NCBI GenBank assembly: GCA_049799955.1
Contig: JBARIW010000066.1
Coordinates: forward strand, 34,549 to 98,548
Length of the DNA stretch: 64,000 nucleotides
From: JBGTFE01 sp049799955
Lineage (GTDB): Bacteria > Acidobacteriota > Blastocatellia > Pyrinomonadales > Pyrinomonadaceae
Direction: 5' to 3'
The number at the start of each line of letters is the position of its first letter. Within the stretch, counting starts at the first letter, position 1. The notes under the pieces are model-generated. The model worked only from the letters and a program-made list of their open reading frames with translations, was not told the DNA's origin and did not search any database. This document shows positions 8,822 through 15,264 of the stretch, one piece after another. The translations under genes were made by a program, and so were the position numbers.

Positions 8822-8840
8822 CAATTTTTTGCGGCTTTAC

Positions 8841-8870
8841 TTGACACAGGCGGGCAAATTTTCGTAAGGT
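8841..8870 (+). promoter_or_regulatory. Predicted sigma70-type promoter upstream of tRNA genes
   Basis: TTGACA at 8841-8846 and TAAGGT at 8865-8870 are separated by 18 bp. It lies just after the Ycf48-like gene and about 95 bp before tRNA-Val. Confidence 0.45.
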
Positions 8871-8920
8871 AACAATTCGCTCTTTTATCAAAAATCGGGC
8901 GCGCTTTTTTGAAAAACAGT

Positions 8921-8951
8921 TTGGGCAAACGTGTCGAAAAAAGTTTATAAT
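8921..8951 (+). promoter_or_regulatory. Predicted tRNA-proximal promoter with perfect TATAAT
   Basis: TATAAT at 8946-8951 lies 14 bp before the 5' end of tRNA-Val. The best -35 candidate is TTGGGC at 8921-8926 with a 19-bp spacer, so it is not ideal. It would give a transcript starting a few bases before the tRNA. Confidence 0.45.
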
Positions 8952-8965
8952 AGAAAAGTTTGAAA

Positions 8966-9041
8966 GGGCACGTACGTCAATTGGTAGACAGCCTCCCTTA
9001 CAAGGAGGAAGTTAGGGGTTCGAGTCCCTTCGTGCCCACCA
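8966..9041 (+). tRNA. tRNA-Val (anticodon UAC)
   Basis: The acceptor stem GGGCACG (8966-8972) pairs with CGTGCCC (9031-9037), followed by discriminator A and an encoded CCA. The anticodon arm CCTCC-CTTACAA-GGAGG places TAC at positions 34-36. The T-arm GGGGTTCGAGTCCC is normal. Confidence 0.95.
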
Positions 9042-9050
9042 GATTTTGAT

Positions 9051-9136
9051 AATTTAAGATTTAAGATTCAAAATTTAAGATTCAAGATTGATTTTCGTTT
9101 TTGAATATTGAATTTTGAATCTTGAATCTTGAATCT
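9051..9136. repeat. Palindrome of the 'AAGATTCAAGATT' family between two tRNA genes
   Basis: Copy 5 of the family: AATTTAAGATTTAAGATT words on the left and TTTTGAATCTTGAATC words on the right. It separates tRNA-Val from tRNA-Asp, so if both tRNAs share a transcript this hairpin must be processed out. Confidence 0.8.
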
Positions 9137-9141
9137 CTTGC

Positions 9142-9219
9142 GGAGTCGTAGTTCAGTTTGGTTAGAACGCCAGCCTGTCACGTTGGAGGTCGCGGGTTCG
9201 AGCCCCGTCGGCTCCGCCA
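9142..9219 (+). tRNA. tRNA-Asp (anticodon GUC)
   Basis: The acceptor stem GGAGTCG pairs with CGGCTCC (one G-T pair), followed by G and an encoded CCA ending at 9219. The anticodon arm CCAGC-CTGTCAC-GTTGG places GTC at positions 34-36. The T-arm GCGGGTTCGAGCCCCGT is normal. The 3' end abuts a decayed integrase gene. Confidence 0.95.
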
Positions 9220-9560
9220 TTAACATCAATAGAATCAATAGATTCGGAACCGTCATTTTTGGCGGTTTTTTGTTTTTCTCCCCCTGTTCCCCAATTTGTG
9301 CCCTCAAGCTCCTCCATTAGCTTTCCGGCAATCAATCCAGTGGTCTGTTTTTGGAACTCAGGCGAGAAGTGTTTAGACCTTTCCAACTCATCGCTGCGGT
9401 GTCCAGTCATCTTGCGGATAATCGCATCTGCTACGCCTTCCATAAAAAGCATAGTCGTTGCGAAGTGCCGTAAATCGTGGATTCTCAAATCCGTAATCTT
9501 GACTAAATCGCGGAGTCCTTTTCCGCCAGCGGTGGGAAAAGATGTTGCTAATCGGTTCCC
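9220..9560 (-). pseudogene. Decayed tyrosine-recombinase (phage-type integrase) C-terminus
   Basis: The minus-strand frame carries the second half of a tyrosine recombinase catalytic domain: RIHDLRHFATT (Arg and His of the catalytic set), MTGHRS (second conserved His), then LERSKHFSPEF. In the family the segment after LER is normally Y-K-H, and this tyrosine is the DNA nucleophile. Here the codon is TCT (Ser), one base from TAT. The N-terminal half is missing: upstream, the frame meets a stop near 9573 in sequence like the GGATAAA/CACAGAG intergenic repeats. The open frame continues into the antisense of tRNA-Asp, so no natural stop survives. It lies at the 3' end of a tRNA gene, the usual attachment site, so it is probably the scar of an old island. 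Confidence 0.8.
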
Positions 9561-9641
9561 TTGTTTATCCTGTTATCCCTGTTAATTTCTTCCTCTGCGT
9601 CTCCGTGTTGAAAAAATACAAATACCAACTTAAATTAATTA

Positions 9642-9678
9642 GGGCGAAGCTGAATTTATTTCCGCTTCGCCCTTTTTT
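9642..9678. terminator. Rho-independent terminator (usable both ways)
   Basis: The 9-bp stem GGGCGAAGC / GCTTCGCCC (9642-9650 with 9664-9672) has a 13-base loop and is followed on the plus strand by TTTTTT. On the minus strand it directly follows the FecR/DUF6600 gene and ends in a T-rich stretch. Confidence 0.8.
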
Positions 9679-9681
9679 CAT

Positions 9682-11670
9682 TTAGTCGATTTTGCCGTCA
9701 GATTTTCTCTGGGATTTCTGGCTTTCCTTCGGAGTTTCCTTCTTCGGCTGCTCCTGCGGCTGTTGTTTAGTCGGCTGGTTCTGCTCCTTAGTCGGCTGAG
9801 ACGGCTGCTTGACGGGCTGGTCATCGCTTTTCGTCGGCGGAACGTTAACCGGCGGTTTTACATACTGGTCTTCATTCCGTTTAGGCGGAACGCGAATCGG
9901 AGTCTGGTCGCGGTCGTCCTTCTCATTTCGCGGAGTCTTGATAAAATTATCATCGCGCTCCGACTTTCCGCCGCCGGTCGGGCGAACCAGAGTATCGTCC
10001 GATTTCGTATTTCGCGGCGTTTTCACCGGAGTATCGTTGTTAGTGTCGTTATCCTGACTAAGAACAGGTGTCTGACGCTTGACCGCGCCCGTATCGCGGA
10101 TTTCGGTTTTCGTCGGATTGTTGCTGTTTCTTATCGTCGTGTCGGCATTTTCCCGATTGTCCAGAACGCGTTCCTTTTGCAGTCTTTCGTTCATCGAAAC
10201 ACCGACTTTGCGCTCCGTAACGCCGGTTTTAATCAGCGATTCAGCTCTCACGTTTTTAGGAGTTTCGGCGAGAATGTCTTTGCTCACCTTTCCGTTCAGT
10301 TCCCTGATTGAAGGCAGCATCGGCGTATCTTGTTGCTCGTTGGGAATTTGCGACAAAACCTGCTCGGCGACGGTCTGCGGCGCGACCTTGAAAGCCGTTT
10401 TGCTTCTGCCGAATTCGCCCGCGTTGACGGCGACGACTCCGAGCGGCGGAACGAGCTGATTGGGCAGCGCCCTTTTGTTAGCCAGAGCCTGCGAGTCTAA
10501 CTGCGTCGGCGGCGTCGGCGTCGGATTTACGATGACCGTCGTATTATTTATAACCGTCGTGTTATTGATAATCGTCGTGTGATTATAGTTGTAATAACCG
10601 TAATTATAAGGCAATGGATACCAGCAAATATAGCTTCCCGAATAAGTTACGACGACCAGAGCCGGGCTCCACCAGCTTCGGCGCGGGCGATAATAGGCGT
10701 AAGGCGTCCAGCACCATTCGCGGTCGACATAAATCCAGCGCCCGTGATGATACGTCGCCCAGCCCCAGGGCTCGTCATTAACCCAAGTCCAGCCGAAAGG
10801 CGGAATCCAGCGCCAATGCCCGTAGCGATACGGCGACCAATCGGCGTATTGCGAAGTAGCATTTCGATACGGTTTCCAGACGTAGCCGTATTTTTTCGTG
10901 AAAATCCATTCGCCGTTTTCACTCAAATCGTCCGCGCCGTAAATATCGCGGTCGTAATAATTGTTGTTGTAATTGTCGCGTATCCGCTTGGCGATAACCG
11001 CGTCGCGCTCCAAAGTCCAACTGTCAAAATCATCGGCATAGCGCGAAGCGTCCGCGATTTCCCATTCGCCGGCGTAGTTTCCGTCGAGATTAATTCGCAT
11101 ACTGCGCCCGCTCCGCAGCGTCGCGCCGTTGTTTTCCGAATAAATGCGCGCCTGTCCTTCTTCGGTAACAGTAACGCGGATTTCCGGGCTTTTACTGTCG
11201 CCCGCGTCAACGCGATACATTCCCGGCTGCTGAAGCGCAATCGTCGTTTTCGGCGCGTCGATTTCAAAAAATGTTTTGTCTTTAATAAATTCCAGAGCGC
11301 GAACGCTCAAAGTTCCCTGCGGCAGGCTGACGGCGATGCCTTCATCACGTAAAGTCGTGATTTTCAAATAAGCATTTTCCGAAAGCCGCAGATAATTGTA
11401 GCTGTCAAACTGAATCTCCAGACGAGTTCCTAAGCTCGTCGTAATCTCGTCGCCTTCGACGACCGGCAGGTTCAGCGTCGCTCGTTCCCAGTCCTGGCTG
11501 CCCGCGTGCCTGACTTGCGCGTCGCCGCGAATCACGTTGATTCGCGCAACCCGCGCCGTAACGTCCGGCGTATAATCGTCTTCTTCAAACCCGAAAGCGT
11601 TTGTCGTATTCGTCAAAAAAAGGGGTAATAACAGCAGGAATACCCCGAGAAATTTCTTGGTAAAACGCAT
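9682..11670 (-). CDS. FecR-domain protein with W-rich DUF6600-like repeats
   Basis: The start chosen is the ATG at 11670, which gives MRFTKKFLG and a clear signal peptide preceded by AAGGAGAC; the frame is open 87 bp further up without support. After the signal, a FecR-like domain (about residues 40-190: VARINVIRGDAQVRH, VVEGDEITTSLGTRLEI) is followed by a Trp/Tyr-rich region (about 260-350) with WSPYRYGHWRW, GWTWVNDEPWGWATYHHGRW and CWTPYAYY. An Asn/Thr stretch (TTVINNTTVI) follows, then a long low-complexity Pro/Gln/Lys/Asp tail. It is an exported protein of unknown role; in Blastocatellia such proteins are common and probably periplasmic or surface-bound. The tail is likely disordered. Confidence 0.82.
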   Translation of the reverse strand: MRFTKKFLGVFLLLLPLFLTNTTNAFGFEEDDYTPDVTARVARINVIRGDAQVRHAGSQDWERATLNLPVVEGDEITTSLGTRLEIQFDSYNYLRLSENAYLKITTLRDEGIAVSLPQGTLSVRALEFIKDKTFFEIDAPKTTIALQQPGMYRVDAGDSKSPEIRVTVTEEGQARIYSENNGATLRSGRSMRINLDGNYAGEWEIADASRYADDFDSWTLERDAVIAKRIRDNYNNNYYDRDIYGADDLSENGEWIFTKKYGYVWKPYRNATSQYADWSPYRYGHWRWIPPFGWTWVNDEPWGWATYHHGRWIYVDREWCWTPYAYYRPRRSWWSPALVVVTYSGSYICWYPLPYNYGYYNYNHTTIINNTTVINNTTVIVNPTPTPPTQLDSQALANKRALPNQLVPPLGVVAVNAGEFGRSKTAFKVAPQTVAEQVLSQIPNEQQDTPMLPSIRELNGKVSKDILAETPKNVRAESLIKTGVTERKVGVSMNERLQKERVLDNRENADTTIRNSNNPTKTEIRDTGAVKRQTPVLSQDNDTNNDTPVKTPRNTKSDDTLVRPTGGGKSERDDNFIKTPRNEKDDRDQTPIRVPPKRNEDQYVKPPVNVPPTKSDDQPVKQPSQPTKEQNQPTKQQPQEQPKKETPKESQKSQRKSDGKID

Positions 11671-11900
11671 AATAATTGTCTCCTTAAATATTAGCTTTTC
11701 TGTCCGGGAAGAGCTAAAGTCAGGATTTCTCCAGCTTTTGATTCGGCTTACAGGCAAAATTTATACCGAGAGAGAGAAGTTTTTCTGAAAATGCGTTTCG
11801 AGCAGTATTTATCGAAGAATTGCGGAAAAGAAGTTTTTGAATTTTTACCAAATCGTATAACGCAAAATTCGCGCAATACGAAATGGTGTAAATTTTATGA

Positions 11901-13235
11901 TTAAAAATTGATTTTATATTTCAGGACAAACGGGCGCGCGGCGACGAAAAGCTCGCCGGCGTCGTTAAAAGCCATCGCAAAAGCCTGTGTCGTGTTGAAA
12001 GAATTGATTTGTTTGCCTTCCGCATCGAAAACATAAATATTGCTGACATCGCTGACGAAAATACGACCTTTATTGTCGATGGCAATCGGGCGCGAAGAAC
12101 TCGTAGCTGATTTGAAGCGATTAAGAAATTTCCCGTCCGACGAAAATTTACAAATGTCGCCGTTCTGACGGTCAACCGCGTAAATCACATTGTTTCCGTC
12201 AACCGCAACGCTTTCAAAACCAAAGACCGAGCTTGCCCGCTCGCTTGCGTCTTTGAAATCCTGAATCAATTTCAGATTCGCGTCGTAAATCGAAAATCCT
12301 TTGTTATTAGTTACGACGATTTTTCCATCCAGAGTCAGCGCGATACCTTCAACATTATACATTTCCAGCTTGTTAACAAGCTCGCCGCTTTCGCCTTTGT
12401 AAACGAAAATTCCTTTGTTATTGAGGATATAAACATTGCCTTTGCGGTCGGCGGTCATATCGTAAAGATTCATTTTCGTATCGACAATCCACTGCGTCAG
12501 ATATTTTCCGCCCGCATCGAAAACCTGAATTTTTCCGCCGTTATAATCGCCCGAATAAATGCGTCCGTCGCCGTCAACGGCAACGTTTCGATTGTCCTTA
12601 AATTTGCCCGCGCCCGTGCCTTCGCCGCCGAATTTCAGGATTTCATCGGCGAGCTTCGATTTTTCGGGTGTTTTCGTCGTCGCCGTCGTGTTGGAAATTG
12701 AAGTAAAAGCTCTGTCAAGACTTTTATTGACCGAGCTTGAAACCAGATAAAAAACCGCGACTATTGCGCCGACGACGATGAGCGCGACTATAATCGTCGT
12801 TGCGAGAATCGAGCCGCCGACGGCGACGCCGACTTTTTTCGCCGCTTCGAGAGTTCGCGGATTTACGTCGTGCAGGCTTTGCTGCGTCTGCACGCGCATT
12901 CCCGAAATGTCGATGCCTTCGCCGCGCTCCATCGCTTCGACCGCGTCTTTTGCTTCCTTCAAGCCGGTACCAAACGTTTCGCGGAAAACTTTTATCGCCC
13001 CGATTTTATTTCCCGACTGAATCAATTTTTGAATTTCCGCGATTTTCAAGGCTTTTCCCGTCAGCGACGATAAATCGCCGAAATTCATCTCGCCGAACGC
13101 GCCGAAGACGTTCGAATTTTGAATCGTGCCGGACGGGACGATGACGCTGCTTCCGCAAAACCGGCATTTCTGCATCGGCTTGCCTTCAAATTCGAGCGGC
13201 GCGGAACAGGACGGGCATTTAAAGCTTTGTGTCAT
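11901..13235 (-). CDS. Zinc-ribbon / L7-L12-like / NHL-repeat membrane protein
   Basis: Four parts can be read in order. A zinc ribbon (CPSC...CRFCGSS) spans about residues 8-29. Residues about 60-105 contain AIKVFRETFGTGLKEAKDAVEAMERGE, which resembles the C-terminal domain of ribosomal protein L7/L12 (GLKEAKD.VE). A membrane helix (IIVALIVVGAIVAVFYLV) lies near residue 140. The C-terminal half is NHL-type repeats (GKFKDNRNVAVDGDGRIYSGDY and similar). The order implies a cytoplasmic N-terminus and an extracytoplasmic propeller. The function is unknown; the L7/L12-like segment is also seen fused in other bacterial membrane proteins. Confidence 0.7.
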   Translation of the reverse strand: MTQSFKCPSCSAPLEFEGKPMQKCRFCGSSVIVPSGTIQNSNVFGAFGEMNFGDLSSLTGKALKIAEIQKLIQSGNKIGAIKVFRETFGTGLKEAKDAVEAMERGEGIDISGMRVQTQQSLHDVNPRTLEAAKKVGVAVGGSILATTIIVALIVVGAIVAVFYLVSSSVNKSLDRAFTSISNTTATTKTPEKSKLADEILKFGGEGTGAGKFKDNRNVAVDGDGRIYSGDYNGGKIQVFDAGGKYLTQWIVDTKMNLYDMTADRKGNVYILNNKGIFVYKGESGELVNKLEMYNVEGIALTLDGKIVVTNNKGFSIYDANLKLIQDFKDASERASSVFGFESVAVDGNNVIYAVDRQNGDICKFSSDGKFLNRFKSATSSSRPIAIDNKGRIFVSDVSNIYVFDAEGKQINSFNTTQAFAMAFNDAGELFVAARPFVLKYKINF

Positions 13236-13332
13236 AATTTTCGGAAAACTCGTGTTTGTGATTTTGCAACTAAGATTTTTCGATTATAAACTTTCTTCTG
13301 TAAAATTTATCTCTTTATAAGGACATACAAAC

Positions 13333-13845
13333 ATGAAAAAATTTGCATTCATTAATTTTTTAATAGTGATTTTAGCTTTCACTGCTTTCGGTCAGAAAAA
13401 AACCGTCGTGAAAGTTGACGCGACTAAACCTGTGCGCGAAACTTTCGAACGCCTTGTCGAAGGCATCAAGCAGGCTGACGCCGCAAAGGTGATGAGCGTT
13501 TACAACAAAACCGAAGACATTCTTTTCTTTAACAACAACGGCTCGGTAACGCGCGGCTGGGAAACGATGAAGACAAACCGCGAAAGCTCGTATTCGAAAA
13601 CGGCAAATGTCAGCCTCGACATTACCGGCTTAAATATTCAAATGCTCGGAAAAGACTCGGCTTACGCGACCTGCAAATGGAAACAGCAGCAGGAATATAA
13701 CGGTAAGCTCGAATCCGCTTCGGGCAGAATGACGCTCGTTTTCCGTCTTATCGGCAAGGACTGGAAAGTAGTTCACCTTCACACCTCGCCTGATAATCCG
13801 GACGCGAACAGACCTGTTTTCCCGTCTGAAAAAGAAAATCAGTAA
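13333..13845 (+). CDS. Secreted NTF2-like (DUF4440/SnoaL-type) protein
   Basis: A signal peptide ends at about AFGQ. The mature part of about 150 residues has the cone-shaped NTF2-like pattern: an N-terminal helix (RETFERLVEGIKQADAAKVM), YNKTEDILFFNNNG, GWETMK, and terminal strands ending GKDWKVVHLHTS. One of three secreted NTF2-like proteins in the window (also 20977 and 52582). No catalytic role can be inferred; ligand binding or hydrolase activity is possible. The ATG follows TATAAGGAC. Confidence 0.75.
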   Translation: MKKFAFINFLIVILAFTAFGQKKTVVKVDATKPVRETFERLVEGIKQADAAKVMSVYNKTEDILFFNNNGSVTRGWETMKTNRESSYSKTANVSLDITGLNIQMLGKDSAYATCKWKQQQEYNGKLESASGRMTLVFRLIGKDWKVVHLHTSPDNPDANRPVFPSEKENQ

Positions 13846-13852
13846 GAAAATT

Positions 13853-13930
13853 TAGCCACGAACAAACACGAAATTTCACGAAATAAATTTGCTTCTTTTT
13901 CGTGTTCTTTCGTGTTTGTTCGTGGCTAAT
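13853..13930. repeat. Palindrome, 'TTAGCCACGAACAAACACGAAA' family, copy 1
   Basis: TTAGCCACGAACAAACACGA on the left is the reverse complement of TCGTGTTTGTTCGTGGCTAA on the right, with inner near-repeats of CACGAAA. Similar palindromes lie at 21563-21641, 45773-45875 and 57702-57785. Here it sits between convergent genes and overlaps the 3' end of acpS. Confidence 0.88.
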
Positions 13931-14306
13931 TCTTTTCTAAAATAACTTGAGCGACGGCATGTTCGGTCGTGTGCGACATCGAAAGATGAATTTTATTCGC
14001 GCCGAGATTTTCCAAAAGTTTCTGCGCTTCGCCGCGAATTTCCAGGCTTGGAACGCCTTGTTCGTCGTTCAAAATTTCCATGTCGTGCCACGTTATCTTT
14101 CCGCGCCAGCCTGTTTTCAGAGCTTTCAGAAAGGCTTCCTTCGCGGCAAAACGCGCGGCGTAACTTTGTGCCGCCGCCGCGTCTTTCGCTTCGCAGTATT
14201 CGCGCTCCTTTGCGGTAAAAACGCGTTCGCCGAAGCGCGGCGTTCTGGAAAGCGTTTCGCGGATGCGATAAACTTCAACAATGTCGATGCCGATGGAAAC
14301 TATCAC
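13926..14306 (-). CDS. acpS: Holo-[acyl-carrier-protein] synthase
   Basis: At 126 residues it has the AcpS signature: GIDIVEVYRI near the N-terminus (Mg-binding Asp), RVFTAKEREYC, and the ARFAAKEAFLKAL motif with the second metal-binding Glu, then HLSMSHT near the end. It transfers 4'-phosphopantetheine from CoA to apo-ACP for fatty-acid synthesis in the cytoplasm. The gene begins head to head with pgeF and the first codons of the two genes overlap by about 26 bp. The terminal codons lie in a palindromic repeat. Confidence 0.95.
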   Translation of the reverse strand: MIVSIGIDIVEVYRIRETLSRTPRFGERVFTAKEREYCEAKDAAAAQSYAARFAAKEAFLKALKTGWRGKITWHDMEILNDEQGVPSLEIRGEAQKLLENLGANKIHLSMSHTTEHAVAQVILEKN

Positions 14307-15174
14307 TGGTAAAATTCAAAATTCAAAATTTAAGATTCAAAGTTCTGATGAAGACCAAATTTTAGCAGAAAACGGGTTTGTTTGGCGCGAAAAAGACGGC
14401 GTAAAAGTTTTGGTTTGTCATCCTTTGGAGGAAAAGGGCTTTATAAACGGCTTTTCGACGCGGCTCGGCGGCGTCAGCGATTTTCCGAAAGACGCGCTTA
14501 ATCTTGCCGGTTACGACGAAGATTCGGCGGAAAACATCGCGGAAAATCGTCGCCGGTTTTTGAACGTTTTCGGCGGCGATTTTGAGCTTGCCTCGTGCTG
14601 GCAAATCCACAGCGCCGATGTTCGCGTCGTTAAGGATTTAGCCGATGCGAAAGACGGAAATTATAAAATGGACGCGCTCGTCTCCGATGCCGAAGGCGTT
14701 TTGCTCGGCGTGAAAACTGCCGACTGTGTTCCGGTTTTGCTTGGCGATATGAAAACAAAGGCGTTTGCGGCGGTTCACGCGGGTTGGCGCGGAACTGTTC
14801 AGTCGATTGTTCTGAAAGCTATTCAGAAAATGCGCGAAAATTACGGCACAAATCCCGAAGATTTGATTTGCGCGATTGGTCCGGCGGCGACCTGCAAAAA
14901 TTACGAAATCGGGCGGGACGTGATTGACGCTTTCAGCGAAAATTTTCCGGATTCAGAACATCTTTTCACGCCGACGAAGGAAAATCACGCCCTTGTCGAC
15001 CTTCATAAAGCAAACGAAGAACAGCTTTTAAGCATCAGAGTTCTTCCCGAAAACATCTACGCCGCGCCGCTTTGCACGATGGAGCGCACGGATTTGTTTT
15101 TTTCCTATCGAAAAGAGAAGAAATTACACGGGAAAACGGGAAGACTGCTTTCCGTAATCGGAAAAATAGTGTAA
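14281..15174 (+). CDS. pgeF: Multicopper polyphenol-oxidase-like / purine nucleoside phosphorylase (YfiH family)
   Basis: Family motifs are clear: GFSTRLGGVS, the metal ligands in CWQIHSADV, TADCVPVLL and AAVHAGWRGT, and the GPAATCKNYEIG segment. YfiH/PgeF proteins act on purine nucleosides and, in E. coli, edit peptidoglycan precursors. The three ATG codons at 14281, 14287 and 14293 lie within acpS. Residues about 11-22 (KIQNSKFKIQSS) are a translation of the AAGATTCAA-type intergenic repeat. No in-frame ATG, GTG or TTG is visible downstream before conserved sequence, so the protein appears to carry a repeat-derived N-terminal extension. Confidence 0.88.
   Translation: MSMPMETITGKIQNSKFKIQSSDEDQILAENGFVWREKDGVKVLVCHPLEEKGFINGFSTRLGGVSDFPKDALNLAGYDEDSAENIAENRRRFLNVFGGDFELASCWQIHSADVRVVKDLADAKDGNYKMDALVSDAEGVLLGVKTADCVPVLLGDMKTKAFAAVHAGWRGTVQSIVLKAIQKMRENYGTNPEDLICAIGPAATCKNYEIGRDVIDAFSENFPDSEHLFTPTKENHALVDLHKANEEQLLSIRVLPENIYAAPLCTMERTDLFFSYRKEKKLHGKTGRLLSVIGKIV
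14311..14342 (+). repeat. Half-copy of the 'AAGATTCAAGATT' repeat inside a coding N-terminus
   Basis: The sequence AAAATTCAAAATTC... plus AAGATTCAAAG matches one arm of the intergenic family but lacks the opposite arm. It is in frame within the YfiH-family gene. Confidence 0.65.
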
Positions 15175-15264
15175 ATTGTTCGGCGAGGGATTGACCGAAA
15201 ACAGCTTATTTTTTATAATCTGCAATTCCCCTTACTTAAATTAAACTCGGAGTTTTAAATCTTA

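Noticed and set aside
1003..9136. CRISPR or insertion sequence in the AAGATTCAAG-type repeats
   Set aside because: They are inverted arms of short tandem words without spacers, without terminal inverted repeats of fixed sequence and without target duplications.
9068..9307. Frames antisense to tRNA-Asp reading GARTRDLQR or TGLEPATSN
   Set aside because: These are translations of the antisense of a tRNA gene, a well-known source of false genes.
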